Of a DNA stretch of 64,000 nucleotides, positions 51,216 to 60,586 are shown in pieces; position 1 is the first letter of the stretch; each line of letters begins with the position of its first letter. Origin of the DNA: an uncultured Burkholderiales bacterium (GTDB lineage: Bacteria; Pseudomonadota; Gammaproteobacteria; Burkholderiales; Thiobacillaceae); assembly GCA_937949525.1 (NCBI GenBank), contig CALEDT010000010.1, positions 1 to 64,000 of the forward strand. The letters are read 5' to 3'. The position numbers were made by a program, and so were the translations under genes. The notes beneath the pieces are model-generated. The model searched no databases. It saw only the letters and a list, made by a program, of their open reading frames with translations, and was not told the origin of the DNA.

Positions 51216-52526
51216 TCAGGCATACAAGTCGATCAGCCCGCTGCCTGCCTGGTGGCGTCGCACGGGTTCGCCGGCCGACGACATCCCCAGTCCAGTCCCC
51301 GCCGTCGGCAGGGCCGCAAAGCGGGGCGCGTCGTCCCGGCCAGAGAAGGCCTGGTCGCGCACCTGCGCGTCACCCAACTGGATGCCCGCGCCGGCCATCA
51401 GTTCGCGCAAGCGCGGCAACGCCGCTTCCAGCGCATCGCGCACCGCCGGCTGCGCACTGAAGAACTGCGCGCTGGCCTCGCCCGCGGCCAGTGTCAGGCG
51501 CACCTCGACGTTACCCAGATGCGGCGGGTTCAGCGACAACGCGGCCCACTGCCCCTGACGCCCCGCCAGCCAGACCAGTTTCTCGCTCAATTCGGCGGTG
51601 AACGCCGGACCCCGCAGCGGTGTTTCCAGCGCCAGATGCAGCCGCGTCTCACCGCCACGCCCCATGGATTCCACCGCGCGCGCGCCTTGTACCGCCGGCA
51701 ACGCGTCGTCGCCAGCGATCTGGCGCATCTCCGGGGCACCGCCGGGGGCAAGCGGAGTCGCGGTGGTCCCGTCGGGCGCGGCATCGAAAGCGGCAATACC
51801 GCCGGCGACGGCCGGCGCCGGCGAACCGGGTGGCAATGGCACCGCCTCAGCCCCCGGCGCACGCACGTCAGGCGGCAAGGCTTGCCCGGTCGGGGCAGCG
51901 ATTGCCGCCGCGCGTGCGCCGTCGACCCATGCCATGCCCACGGCAACCGGCTGCGGTTGGTTCGGATCGAACGTCGCCGCATCCGCCAGCGCGGGCGCAG
52001 GCGCCGCGCCCGTGCCTGCCGGCTCGCGCTCGCCCGCTCGTCCTTGCAGCCCTGCCTCGGCATCGACGTCGATGGCGGGCGTGCCCGTGCCGGACAGCGG
52101 TTGAACGATGGCCGCATCGGCTGCAGCCGCTACGGTGCCGATCGCGGGCGCGACACGTTGCGCCGCATCGACGGCCGTGCCGGCGACCGGCACGGTCGAC
52201 GTGTCGACGGTGTCAGGCAGCGGCGCATGCAGTCTGGCGCGCGGTGACGAGGCAACGGGCTGTGCGCCCGCGGGCGGGAGGTCGACGCGTGCACCGGCAG
52301 TCCACGCAGCCATCGCCCCCTCCACGACTTCGGCCCGGCGCGCACTCAGCAGCGCCTGGAACGGCGATTGCGCCGCAGCCCCGTGGACCGGCCCGGCAGC
52401 GACAGTCCGTTGCTCTCCCTTCAAGCTTGCCACGACGCCTGCCAACGCCACCAACCCTTCGGCCATATCGCCCTCCGCATCATGCCGGGCAAACCCCAGC
52501 AAGATTCGGGCCAGCGCCGCGCTCAT
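51216..52526 (-). CDS. fliK: Flagellar hook-length control protein FliK
   Basis: FliK measures hook length and switches export specificity. It has 436 residues: a long Ala/Pro-rich, low-complexity middle and the conserved C-terminal domain (about 320-420) with LSEKLVWLAGRQGQWAALSLNPPHLGNVEVRLTL. The ATG at 52526 is chosen because it starts a helical N-terminus (MSAALARILLGFARHD). It is weakly conserved apart from its C-terminus, as usual. Confidence 0.88.
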   Translation of the reverse strand: MSAALARILLGFARHDAEGDMAEGLVALAGVVASLKGEQRTVAAGPVHGAAAQSPFQALLSARRAEVVEGAMAAWTAGARVDLPPAGAQPVASSPRARLHAPLPDTVDTSTVPVAGTAVDAAQRVAPAIGTVAAAADAAIVQPLSGTGTPAIDVDAEAGLQGRAGEREPAGTGAAPAPALADAATFDPNQPQPVAVGMAWVDGARAAAIAAPTGQALPPDVRAPGAEAVPLPPGSPAPAVAGGIAAFDAAPDGTTATPLAPGGAPEMRQIAGDDALPAVQGARAVESMGRGGETRLHLALETPLRGPAFTAELSEKLVWLAGRQGQWAALSLNPPHLGNVEVRLTLAAGEASAQFFSAQPAVRDALEAALPRLRELMAGAGIQLGDAQVRDQAFSGRDDAPRFAALPTAGTGLGMSSAGEPVRRHQAGSGLIDLYA

Positions 52527-52572
52527 GACGCCCGACCGCTCACCCGCGGTCGACCCGCAGACGTCGTCGCGG

Positions 52573-53028
52573 TCAGACAGGCGGGCGGTCGCGCCGCCCG
52601 ACATGGCGACGCAGCGCGGTTTCATCGGTCTGGCGCTGTTCGGCCCGTTCCTGGCGCCGGTTCTGGTCATGCGCGTGACGCGCCGCCAGCGCCTGGTAGG
52701 CCCTCACCTTCTGCCGCAGTTCCAGCCACTGACCGTGCGCCTGCCGCCAGCGCGCGCTCGCCTGCTCCAGCTCGTGCCGCTGATGGGCAATGGCCTCGTC
52801 CAGCTTGGCCAGGAACCCATAGAAATCCCGCAACAGCCCGATGCCCATGCCGCGGCCGCCCCCACCGGTGAGGCGAAGCCGATATTCATCGCGGTAGCTT
52901 TCCAGCTCGCGCAGCCGGCCCGCCGCTGCCGCCTCCTTGTGCTTGAGCATGCGCAGCAGCCGTTCCGCCGCTTCCATGCGATGCAGCGCGTGGTCGAGCA
53001 GGGATTGCAGCGGGAAACGTGAGGGCAT
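52573..53028 (-). CDS. fliJ: Flagellar export chaperone FliJ
   Basis: FliJ is the 151-residue coiled-coil stalk of the export ATPase complex. The sequence is a long two-helix hairpin with the typical start SRFPLQSLLDHALHRMEAAERLLRMLKHKE. Its start codon shares one base with the trm112 stop codon, so the flagellar genes run straight on from the lpxK group. fliI, its usual neighbour, is not here. Confidence 0.85.
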   Translation of the reverse strand: MPSRFPLQSLLDHALHRMEAAERLLRMLKHKEAAAAGRLRELESYRDEYRLRLTGGGGRGMGIGLLRDFYGFLAKLDEAIAHQRHELEQASARWRQAHGQWLELRQKVRAYQALAARHAHDQNRRQERAEQRQTDETALRRHVGRRDRPPV

Positions 53029-53213
53029 CAGACGGAAGCGAGTTCGCCCTCATCGAGCGTCCGCGCCTCGTCGATCAGCATCACCGGGATGCCATCGCGT
53101 ATGGGGAAGGCCAGGCGATCGGCCTTGCACACCAGTTCCGCGGGATCGCGGCGATGGACGAGCGGCCCCTTGCACAGGGGACAGACGAGAATCTCAAGCA
53201 GCTTGGGGTCCAT
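53028..53213 (-). CDS. Trm112 family protein
   Basis: This 61-residue protein of the Trm112/YcaR family has [18 protein letters not shown], with C11 and C14, and ends [17 protein letters not shown]. The eukaryotic relatives activate methyltransferases; bacterial copies commonly follow lpxK, as here (20-bp overlap with lpxK). The precise bacterial function is not established. Confidence 0.93.
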   Translation of the reverse strand: MDPKLLEILVCPLCKGPLVHRRDPAELVCKADRLAFPIRDGIPVMLIDEARTLDEGELASV

Positions 53214-54261
53214 CGATGGCCTTCAGACGTTGCGACACCACTCTATTTAGTCCCGCGTCGACGCTGGCGTCAACCGCGAGATACCAGAGATCGTCGCGCT
53301 CGAAGCGCGCGCATTTGACTGCGTCCTTCTCGGTCATCAGCACGGTGCCCGTCGGCAGTTCCTCCGCGCGATAGACGTGATGATCCGGGAACGCATGGGC
53401 CGCGAAGCGCAGCCCCAATGCGGAAAGGCGCGCGAAGAACCGCTCCGGGTGGCCGATGCCGGCGATCGCGTTCAGCCCCTGGGCCGGCAACTCAGCCACG
53501 CCGATGACGCGGCCGGGATCGCGCACGTTGACGAAGCGTGTCCCCGCCAGGGTCATGCGGAACAGTGGTCTTCCGGTCATACCCGCCGGCATGGATGCGG
53601 CGTCGCCGTCGCCGTTGAGCACCACCGCATCGACCGTGCGCAGGCGCCGGACCGGCTCCCGCAGCGGCCCGGCCGGCAACAACCGGCGGTTGCCGAAGCC
53701 GCGCGCAGCATCGACCACGACGATCTCGCAGTCGCGCGCCAGCGCATAGTGTTGCAGACCATCATCGGCGAGCAGCACGTCCACCTCCGGATGCAGTGCC
53801 AGCAGCAGCCGCGCCGCCTCCACGCGGGCGCGGCCGATGCACACCGGGCAGTGCGCGCGTCGGGCCAGCAGCAGGGGTTCATCACCCACCAACGCGACGT
53901 CGCTGTCAGCGCGCACCGGCATGGGCCGCCGTGCACTGCCGCCGTGGCCCCGGCTGATGATGCCCGGCCGATACCCCGCCTCGCGCAGCCAGTGCGCCAG
54001 CAGCAAGGTCAACGGGGTCTTGCCGGTGCCGCCGACCGTGATGTTGCCGACGACGATGACCGGTACCGGCAGGCGCTCGACGCGCCGCAGGCCGGCCCGA
54101 TAGGCCCAACGTCGCGCCGCGGCCACGCCGCCATGCAGCCAGGCAAACGGCAACGCCAACAGCGAGGACAGACGGCAGCCGAACCCGCCGAAACCGTACC
54201 AGCAACGTGTCACCGCTGCGGCGAGCCGGCCGACGCGCGTGGACACGGAGGCGTGGCTCAC
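53194..54261 (-). CDS. lpxK: Tetraacyldisaccharide 4'-kinase
   Basis: LpxK phosphorylates the lipid A precursor at the 4' position on the inner membrane. It has 355 residues. An N-terminal hydrophobic helix (about 31-45) anchors it, and the P-loop VGGTGKT is at about 76-82. RGHGGSARR and the switch-type [15 protein letters not shown] follow. The exbB-exbD-lpxK order is common in gammaproteobacteria. Confidence 0.95.
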   Translation of the reverse strand: MSHASVSTRVGRLAAAVTRCWYGFGGFGCRLSSLLALPFAWLHGGVAAARRWAYRAGLRRVERLPVPVIVVGNITVGGTGKTPLTLLLAHWLREAGYRPGIISRGHGGSARRPMPVRADSDVALVGDEPLLLARRAHCPVCIGRARVEAARLLLALHPEVDVLLADDGLQHYALARDCEIVVVDAARGFGNRRLLPAGPLREPVRRLRTVDAVVLNGDGDAASMPAGMTGRPLFRMTLAGTRFVNVRDPGRVIGVAELPAQGLNAIAGIGHPERFFARLSALGLRFAAHAFPDHHVYRAEELPTGTVLMTEKDAVKCARFERDDLWYLAVDASVDAGLNRVVSQRLKAIDGPQAA

Positions 54262-54280
54262 CGGGCGCCGGGGAGAAATG

Positions 54281-54700
54281 TCAATCGGACGGCGTCTGCG
54301 TCACGAAGGTCACGCGCGCATAACCGGCGCGGCGCGCCGCATCCATCACGCGGATCACCGACTGGTGCATGGCGCGCGCATCGGCCTGGATGATCACCAC
54401 CGGGTCGGGCTGGCCGCCGGCGGCGGCAGTGAGTGCGCCGGCGAGCAGATCGACCCCAGCCCCCGCTGGCAGACGCGTTTCGTCGATGGCATAACCGCCC
54501 TGTTCATCGACCCCCACATGAATCTGCGCCGGCGTGTCCTTGACGCTGTCGCCCTGGGCCTGCGGCAGATTGATCTGCAACTCGGCGAAGCGCGCGTAGG
54601 TGGTGGTCACCACCAGGAAGATCAGCACCACCAGCATGACATCGATCAACGGGATCAGGTTGATCTCGGGTTCATCGCGACGTGCGCGCGGGAAGATCAT
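54281..54700 (-). CDS. exbD: ExbD/TolR biopolymer transport protein
   Basis: ExbD is the 139-residue peptidoglycan-facing partner of ExbB that converts the proton gradient into motion. It has one transmembrane helix (about 18-38) with the proton-path aspartate D20 in LIPLIDVMLVVLIFLVVTTT, and a periplasmic domain. The location beside lpxK rather than tonB is typical of an ExbBD pair of unknown partner. Confidence 0.92.
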   Translation of the reverse strand: MIFPRARRDEPEINLIPLIDVMLVVLIFLVVTTTYARFAELQINLPQAQGDSVKDTPAQIHVGVDEQGGYAIDETRLPAGAGVDLLAGALTAAAGGQPDPVVIIQADARAMHQSVIRVMDAARRAGYARVTFVTQTPSD

Positions 54701-54709
54701 GGCCCGGCC

Positions 54710-55315
54710 CTATTTGCGTTCACCGTGCACGATCTCGACCAGGCGCACGGCCTGCTGCTCCATCTCCACCAGCAGGTCGTCCACCCGGCCACGGTAGTAG
54801 CGATAGAAGATCATGCTGGGGATGGCGACGATCAGACCGAACGCGGTGTTGTACAACGCCACCGAAATACCGTGCGCGAGCATGGCGGGATTGCCGCCGG
54901 TCGGCGACTGCGAGCCGAAGATCTCGACCATGCCGATCACCGTGCCGAGCAGGCCCATGTACGGCGCCAGCGAAGCGATGGTGCCCAGCGTGAGCAGGTA
55001 ACGCTCCAGCTCATGCGCCACCACCCGCCCGGTCTCCTGCAGCGACTCCTTCATGACCTCCCGGCTGCTGCCCAGGTTGCGCACGCCGGCGGCGAGCACC
55101 CGCCCGAGCGGCGAACTGGTGGCCAGCGCGCGCAGCAGATCGGGGTTGACGCCGTGCTGGCGCAGGTTGGCCAGAGTCTGGTCGAGCAGGTTGGCGGGCA
55201 GCACGCGCTCCGAGCGCAGGCTGTACATGCGCTCGAGAATGATGGCCAATGCGAGGATGGAGGCGATGATCAACGGCCAGATCGGCCAGCCGGCGGCTTC
55301 GATGAGGGCTAACAC
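54710..55315 (-). CDS. exbB: ExbB/TolQ/MotA-type proton-channel protein
   Basis: ExbB forms the pentameric proton channel with ExbD. The 201 residues have three transmembrane helices (about 9-29 and two near 115-135 and 150-175) and the motif region LGTIASLAPYMGLLGTVIGMVEIF. The start is a GTG at 55315 with GAGG upstream; no ATG is suitable in frame. It is divergent from pcnB. Confidence 0.9.
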   Translation of the reverse strand: MLALIEAAGWPIWPLIIASILALAIILERMYSLRSERVLPANLLDQTLANLRQHGVNPDLLRALATSSPLGRVLAAGVRNLGSSREVMKESLQETGRVVAHELERYLLTLGTIASLAPYMGLLGTVIGMVEIFGSQSPTGGNPAMLAHGISVALYNTAFGLIVAIPSMIFYRYYRGRVDDLLVEMEQQAVRLVEIVHGERK

Positions 55316-55458
55316 TCCCAGTGATCCTCGTGGTGGACAACAGCATAACTGTAGCCCGCCGGAGGCGGTCGGGGCAAGCCGAGCCGCTGCCGGCCGGGTG
55401 TATACTGCGCCGCTTCGAGGAGCTGTCCCGTCATGTATCCAAGCAGACACCGGCATCC

Positions 55459-56817
55459 ATGATCCGCCGGTTCATCGACAAGGTATTCCGCCGCAAGGCG
55501 AAGTCCGGCCCGCGCATCCTCACGCGCGAGCAGCACGGCATCCCGCGCGATCGCATCCATCCCTGCGCCCTGAAAACCACGCGTGCGCTGCGCCAGGCTG
55601 GCTACAGCGCCTTCGTGGTCGGCGGCGCCGTGCGTGATCTGCTGCTCGGCCGCGTACCCAAGGATTTCGACGTCGCCACCGATGCCACCCCGGAACAGGT
55701 GCGCGCGGTATTCCGGCGCGCGCGCCTGATCGGCCGCCGTTTCCAGATCGTGCATGTCTATTGCGGCGCCGATGTCATCGAAGTCACCACTTTCCGTGCC
55801 GCCACGCCGGACGCGGACGAGGGCGAGGAGGATTCGCGCGTCACCGCCGACGATGGCCTGCTGCTGCGCGACAACGTGTTCGGCACGCAACAGGAGGATG
55901 CGGCACGCCGGGATTTCACGGTCAACGCGTTGTACTACGACCCGGACAAGGAGGAGATCTGGGAATGGCACGGCGGCGTCGAAGATGCCCGTGCCCGCGT
56001 GATCCGCATCATCGGCGACCCGACCCAGCGCTTCCGCGAGGATCCGGTGCGCATGCTGCGTGCGGCGCGCTTCGCCGCCAAGCTGGACTTCCGCATCGAT
56101 CCGGCCACACGCGCACCGATCGCCGAACTGGCGCCGATGCTGGCGCGCATCCCCATGGCACGGCTGTTCGACGAGATGATGAAGCTGCTGCTGTCCGGCC
56201 ATGCCGAACGCGGCGTGCACCAGTTGCGCGCCGAAGGGCTCCATCGCGGCATCCTGCCCATGCTCGATGCCATCCTCGACGACCCCGCGCGCCAGCCCTT
56301 CCTGCATGCTGCCCTGCACGACACCGACGAGCGCGTGCGCCAGGGACATTCCGCCTCGCCGGCGTTCATGCTCGCCTGCCTGCTGTGGTTCGACATGAAC
56401 GAGGCGTGGCGTGCCAACCAGCAGGACGACGGCATGAGCGCGCAAGCCGCGCTGCACGAGGCCATGGACCGGGTGCTGGAGCGCCAGCGCGACGCCTTGG
56501 CGTTTCCGCGCCGCTTCGACGGCACGATCAAGGAAATCTGGGCGCTGCAGGCGCGTTTCGAACAGCGCAGCGGCGCCCGCCCCTACCGACTGCTGATGCA
56601 TCCACGCTTTCGCGCCGGCTACGATTTCCTGTTGATCCGGGCGCGCGGCGGCGATGCGCCGCAGGAACTCGCCGACTGGTGGACCCGTTTCACCCAGGCC
56701 GACGAGGGCGAGCGTGCCGCGATGATCGCGCAGTTCGGCCCCGGCGACGCCAAACGCAAACCGCGCAGGCGCCGGCGACGCACACCGGCCGCCACCAGCG
56801 AGGCCGGGGTTGCCTGA
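55459..56817 (+). CDS. pcnB: Poly(A) polymerase I
   Basis: PcnB adds 3' poly(A) tails that promote RNA decay. It has 452 residues. The nucleotidyltransferase signature GGAVRD is at 55-60, the catalytic D69/D71 in KDFDVATDATP, and the C-terminal tail is strongly basic (KRKPRRRRRR), as in PcnB rather than CCA-adding enzyme. The start ATG at 55459 gives normal length; a TGTATACT extended -10 lies near 55401. The gene overlaps folK by 8 bp. Confidence 0.92.
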   Translation: MIRRFIDKVFRRKAKSGPRILTREQHGIPRDRIHPCALKTTRALRQAGYSAFVVGGAVRDLLLGRVPKDFDVATDATPEQVRAVFRRARLIGRRFQIVHVYCGADVIEVTTFRAATPDADEGEEDSRVTADDGLLLRDNVFGTQQEDAARRDFTVNALYYDPDKEEIWEWHGGVEDARARVIRIIGDPTQRFREDPVRMLRAARFAAKLDFRIDPATRAPIAELAPMLARIPMARLFDEMMKLLLSGHAERGVHQLRAEGLHRGILPMLDAILDDPARQPFLHAALHDTDERVRQGHSASPAFMLACLLWFDMNEAWRANQQDDGMSAQAALHEAMDRVLERQRDALAFPRRFDGTIKEIWALQARFEQRSGARPYRLLMHPRFRAGYDFLLIRARGGDAPQELADWWTRFTQADEGERAAMIAQFGPGDAKRKPRRRRRRTPAATSEAGVA

Positions 56818-57331
56818 GGCCACGGCTTTTGTCGCGCTGGGCGCCAATCTCGACCAGCCGGCGGCCCATATCGAACGTGCCGCGGACGAACTCGACCGCC
56901 TGCCCGGCACGCGTCTACTGCGGCTGTCGTCGCTGTACCGGTCCAAGCCGGTCGGTTATGCCACGCAGCCGGATTTCATCAATGCCGTCGCCGCGCTGCA
57001 CACCCGCCTGGCGCCACGCGAACTGCTCGACGCGCTGCTGGCCATCGAACGGCGCCATGGACGCCGGCGCGCGTTCAAGAATGCGCCGCGCACGCTGGAC
57101 CTGGACTTGCTGCTGTACGACGACCTGTGTCTGCACGAACCCGGCCTCTGCCTGCCCCATCCGCGCATGAATGAACGCGCATTCGTACTGGTGCCGCTGC
57201 TGGAGATCGCGCCGGACATCGGCATCCCCGGCCATGGCCTGGCGCGCGACTGCCTGGCACACATCGACATCGACGCCCTCACCCTCTGGCCGGGCACGCG
57301 GCAGGCACCGGGATGTGCGGCCGCCCGTTGA
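56810..57331 (+). CDS. folK: 2-amino-4-hydroxy-6-hydroxymethyldihydropteridine pyrophosphokinase
   Basis: FolK transfers pyrophosphate in folate synthesis. It has 173 residues with FVALGANLDQPAAHI at the start, RSKPVGYATQPDFINAV, and the signature DLDLLLYDD. The start is a TTG at 56810 preceded by GAGG; no ATG or GTG lies closer. It overlaps the pcnB end by 8 bp, a conserved pairing. Confidence 0.93.
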   Translation: MPEATAFVALGANLDQPAAHIERAADELDRLPGTRLLRLSSLYRSKPVGYATQPDFINAVAALHTRLAPRELLDALLAIERRHGRRRAFKNAPRTLDLDLLLYDDLCLHEPGLCLPHPRMNERAFVLVPLLEIAPDIGIPGHGLARDCLAHIDIDALTLWPGTRQAPGCAAAR

Positions 57332-57353
57332 TGCGCATGGGTATGCTGACAGG

Positions 57354-57527
57354 GTGCCGGAGCGTCATCGTCACATCGTCGTCGCGCGCCGGTTTGGCGC
57401 CGGCAAGACCACGCTGGCGCGGACCTGCGGCGAGTTCCTCTATCATCACCGGGGCGCGCCGCCGCTGACGGTCGACAGCGAGCTGCTCGACTTCGCCGCG
57501 CGTCAATTCCTCGATCCCGGAGCGTGA
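57354..57527 (+). pseudogene. Deoxynucleoside (deoxyadenosine) kinase remnant with a large internal deletion
   Basis: This 57-codon frame starts at GTG 57354. VPERHRHIVV...FGAGKTTLAR is the P-loop N-terminus of a deoxynucleoside kinase. It passes straight into a segment like the enzyme's C-terminus (EFLYHHRGAPPLTVDSELLDFAARQ). About 140 residues of a roughly 210-residue enzyme are missing. The P-loop GPIGAGKTT is also damaged (RRFGAGKTT). The intact gene is commonly found at this position, between folK and panB. Confidence 0.75.
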
Positions 57528-57530
57528 ACC

Positions 57531-58313
57531 ATGTTTCTGCCGCATCTGATGGCCCGCGTGGAAAAAGGCGAAAAGCTGGCCGCCCTGACCTGTTACGACG
57601 CCAGCTTCGCCCGGGTGCTCGCGGACAACGGCATCGACCTGCTGCTGGTGGGCGACTCGCTGGGCATGACCATCCAGGGCCACGTCACCACGCTGCCGGT
57701 GACGCTGGAGCACATGGTCTACCACACCGAGGCGGTGGCGCGCGGCGTCGGCGGCCGCGCATTCATCATGGCCGATCTGCCGTTCGGCAGCTATCAGGCC
57801 GGCCCGACCGCAGCGTTCAGCGCCGCCGCGCGCCTGCTGGCCGCGGGTGCCAACATGGTCAAGCTGGAAGGTGGCGCGGTGATGCTCGACACGGTGCGCT
57901 TCCTGCACGAGCGCGGCGTTCCCGTATGCGGGCATCTCGGCCTGCTGCCGCAGTCGGTCAATGTCACCGGCTACCGCGCGCAGGCGCGCGACGTCGCCGC
58001 CGCCGAGCGGTTGATGCACGACGCCGAGGCGCTGGCACAGGCCGGCGCCAGCATGCTGGTGCTGGAATCCATCCCGGCGGTGCTGGCCGACGAGACCACG
58101 CAGCGTCTGGCCATTCCCACCATCGGCATCGGGGCCGGACCGCACTGCAACGGCCAGGTGCTGGTGTTGCAGGACATGCTCGGCCTCACCGACAAGCCGC
58201 CGCGTTTCGCCAAGGACTTCATGGAAGGCGCCTGGAACGTCGCGGCGGCGGTACGCGCCTATGTCGCCGCGGTGAAGGCGGGCGAGTTTCCCGGACCGGA
58301 GCACGGGCTGTAA
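57531..58313 (+). CDS. panB: 3-methyl-2-oxobutanoate hydroxymethyltransferase
   Basis: PanB makes ketopantoate from ketoisovalerate and methylene-THF, in pantothenate (coenzyme A) synthesis. It has 260 residues with LLLVGDSLGMTIQGH (metal ligand D42), VKLEGG and HLGLLPQSVNV. Its stop codon TAA overlaps the panC ATG (TAATG), so the two are coupled. Confidence 0.96.
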   Translation: MFLPHLMARVEKGEKLAALTCYDASFARVLADNGIDLLLVGDSLGMTIQGHVTTLPVTLEHMVYHTEAVARGVGGRAFIMADLPFGSYQAGPTAAFSAAARLLAAGANMVKLEGGAVMLDTVRFLHERGVPVCGHLGLLPQSVNVTGYRAQARDVAAAERLMHDAEALAQAGASMLVLESIPAVLADETTQRLAIPTIGIGAGPHCNGQVLVLQDMLGLTDKPPRFAKDFMEGAWNVAAAVRAYVAAVKAGEFPGPEHGL

Positions 58314-59152
58314 TGCGCCTGATCCATCGCGTCGATGAACTGCGCGCCGCGCTGCGCGACGCGCGCGAATGCGCGCTGGTGCCGACCATGGGCAATCTGC
58401 ATGACGGTCATCTCGCCCTGATCGAGCGCGCCCGCCGCCACGGTGCACCGGTGGTGGCGAGCATCTTCGTCAATCCGCTGCAGTTCGGCGCAGGCGAGGA
58501 TTTCGAACGCTATCCGCGCACGCTGGCACAGGACTGCGCGCGTCTGGCCGATGCCGGTACCGATATCGTGTTCGCGCCCGATGTCGGCGAGATGTATCCG
58601 GAACCACAGACCTGCGTGGTGCTGCCGCCGCTGGCGGACGAGCTGTGCGGCGCGCATCGGCCCGGCCATTTCCAGGGCGTGGCCACCGTGGTGCTGAAGC
58701 TGTTCAACATGGTGGCGCCGCGTTACGCCGTGTTTGGCAAGAAGGATTACCAGCAGTGCTTCATCCTCAAGGCCATGGTGCGCCAGTTCAATCTGCCCAT
58801 CGAGCTGATCGTCGTGGATACCCAGCGCGCCGAAGACGGTCTGGCGTTGTCGTCGCGCAATGCCTACCTGTCGCCGGCGCAGCGCGCCGAGGCGCCACGC
58901 CTGTATCGGGTACTGCGCGAGGCGGCGGCGCAGCTCGAACGGGGCTGCGATGCGGCCGGCGTCGTTGCCGCGGCCGAGGCCGAACTGACGGCCCACGGCT
59001 GGCAGGTGGATTACGTAGCCGTGCGCGCGCAGGCCGGCTTGCAACCACCGACGCCGGACACGCGGGAACTGGTGGTGCTGGCCGCGGCGCGGCTGGGCAC
59101 GACACGGCTGATCGACAACGTCGAGGTGGTGCTGCCGCTTCACGCCGGGTAG
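58313..59152 (+). CDS. panC: Pantothenate synthetase
   Basis: PanC joins pantoate with beta-alanine using ATP. It has 279 residues with [15 protein letters not shown] near the N-terminus, [16 protein letters not shown] and the KMSKS-like LSSRNAYL. The product feeds coenzyme A synthesis. panD, supplying beta-alanine, follows after 103 bp with its own likely promoter. Confidence 0.96.
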   Translation: MRLIHRVDELRAALRDARECALVPTMGNLHDGHLALIERARRHGAPVVASIFVNPLQFGAGEDFERYPRTLAQDCARLADAGTDIVFAPDVGEMYPEPQTCVVLPPLADELCGAHRPGHFQGVATVVLKLFNMVAPRYAVFGKKDYQQCFILKAMVRQFNLPIELIVVDTQRAEDGLALSSRNAYLSPAQRAEAPRLYRVLREAAAQLERGCDAAGVVAAAEAELTAHGWQVDYVAVRAQAGLQPPTPDTRELVVLAAARLGTTRLIDNVEVVLPLHAG

Positions 59153-59197
59153 CCGCCACCCGCGCCCGACGCCCCCCTCGACGCGGAGCGGAGCGCC

Positions 59198-59224
59198 TTG
59201 TGCAGCGCAATACGAGGCTATAAT
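59198..59224 (+). promoter_or_regulatory. Likely panD promoter
   Basis: TATAAT (59219-59224) is a perfect -10 hexamer. TTGTGC at 59198-59203 is a weak -35 with a 15-bp spacer, slightly short. It lies 31 bp before the panD start and would allow panD to be expressed apart from panBC. Confidence 0.45.
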
Positions 59225-59255
59225 CGCCGCCCTCCCGTCGCCCACCGTCCCATCC

Positions 59256-59636
59256 ATGCAACGCACCCTGCTGAAATCCAAGCTGCACCGCGTGCGCGTC
59301 ACCGCCGCCGAGTTGGAGTACGAGGGCTCCTGCGCGATCGACGAGCGCCTGCTGGAAGCCGCCGACATCCGTGAATACGAGCAGATCCATCTGTACAACG
59401 TGACCAACGGCGAACGCCTCACCACCTATGCCATCCGTGCGCAGCGAGGCTCCGGCACGATCTCGGTGAATGGCGCGGCGGCGCGGCGTGCGGCGGTGGG
59501 GGACGTGTTGATCATCGCCAGCTACGCAGGGTACGGCGACGTGGAACTGGCCCAGTACACGCCCAAACTGGTGTACGTCGACGAGCGCAACCAGGTGCGC
59601 CGCATCGGCGCGCATATCGCCGCACAGGCGGCCTGA
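59256..59636 (+). CDS. panD: Aspartate 1-decarboxylase
   Basis: PanD forms beta-alanine from aspartate with a pyruvoyl group made by self-cleavage. It has 126 residues; the cleavage site G24-S25 is in YEGSCAI, with K9 in the expected place. [21 protein letters not shown] is conserved in the family. The three pan genes make this a compact pantothenate locus. Confidence 0.96.
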   Translation: MQRTLLKSKLHRVRVTAAELEYEGSCAIDERLLEAADIREYEQIHLYNVTNGERLTTYAIRAQRGSGTISVNGAAARRAAVGDVLIIASYAGYGDVELAQYTPKLVYVDERNQVRRIGAHIAAQAA

Positions 59637-59654
59637 TACCGGCGCCACGGGCTT

Positions 59655-60242
59655 TCAGCCGGCCGGCTGCGGCGCGCCCGCCGCGCCAGTCTCCCAGACC
59701 ACCCGGCTCCAATCGAAATACGGCCCCGGATCGGTCTTGCGCCCGGGCGCGACGTCGGCGTGTCCGGCAATGTCCACCAGCTCCGGGTAGGCCGCGCGCA
59801 ACGCGGCGATCAAACGGTTCAGGCAGGCGTATTGCGCAGCGGCGAACGGGGTGTGGTCACTGCCTTCGAGTTCCACGCCGATGGAGAAATCGTTGCAGCA
59901 CGCCTGCCCGCGCCAGCTCGACTCGCCGGCGTGCCAGGCGCGTGCCTGGCAGGGTACGAACTGGACCAGATCGCCATCGCGGCGGATGAGGAAATGGGCC
60001 GAAACGCGCAACTGCGCGATGCCCGCGAAATACGGATGGGCCTGCGCATCCAGCCGGTTGGTGAACAGCGCTTCCACCCACGGCCCGCCGAACTCCCCGG
60101 GCGGCAGGCTGATGTTGTGGATCACCAGCAGGCGGATGCGCGCATCGGGCGGGCGCGCATCGCAGTTGGGAGAAACGACGCGGCGCGCCGGCGTCACCCA
60201 GCCTTGCTCATCCAGCGTGAACGTGGCCAGCGTCGATCTCAC
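59655..60242 (-). CDS. ampD: 1,6-anhydro-N-acetylmuramyl-L-alanine amidase AmpD
   Basis: AmpD cleaves anhydromuropeptides during cytoplasmic peptidoglycan recycling and so influences ampC control where present. It has 195 residues. Zinc ligands are H42 (VIHNIS), H161 and D171, with K169, in AGHADVAPGRKTDPG. It overlaps the next gene by 4 bp. Confidence 0.94.
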   Translation of the reverse strand: MRSTLATFTLDEQGWVTPARRVVSPNCDARPPDARIRLLVIHNISLPPGEFGGPWVEALFTNRLDAQAHPYFAGIAQLRVSAHFLIRRDGDLVQFVPCQARAWHAGESSWRGQACCNDFSIGVELEGSDHTPFAAAQYACLNRLIAALRAAYPELVDIAGHADVAPGRKTDPGPYFDWSRVVWETGAAGAPQPAG

Positions 60243-60568
60243 GGCTCCTCCTGCGCCGGCAGCGCCAGCGCGCGCGCGATGGCGGCCTCCAGCGCGGCCG
60301 GTGTCACTTCGCAGTCCAGCCGCGCGTGGTAGGCGCCATCGCGGTACAGCAACAGCGTCGGCAGATGGAACACCTCGAACGCGCGCGCCAACGCCGTGGC
60401 GCGCTGCACGTCGACGCAGAACAGCGTGGTACCGGCAGGGGCGCCGGCGGCGAGGTGGCGTTCCACCACCCGACAGGTGCCGCAGTGCGGACTGGAGAAC
60501 AACACCAGGGCGATACCCCGGGTGTGCGCCAGTCTTTGGTGGTAGTCGAATTCATCCAGCGCGATCAT
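60239..60568 (-). CDS. Thioredoxin-like protein
   Basis: This 109-residue protein has a thioredoxin fold with the active site CGTC at C29-C32 (in SSPHCGTCRVVE) and the cis-proline in FHLPTLLLY. No signal peptide is seen, so it is cytoplasmic. The overlap with ampD suggests co-transcription. Partner proteins are unknown. Confidence 0.88.
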   Translation of the reverse strand: MIALDEFDYHQRLAHTRGIALVLFSSPHCGTCRVVERHLAAGAPAGTTLFCVDVQRATALARAFEVFHLPTLLLYRDGAYHARLDCEVTPAALEAAIARALALPAQEEP

Positions 60569-60586
60569 CGCCGCATCCGTCCACCA

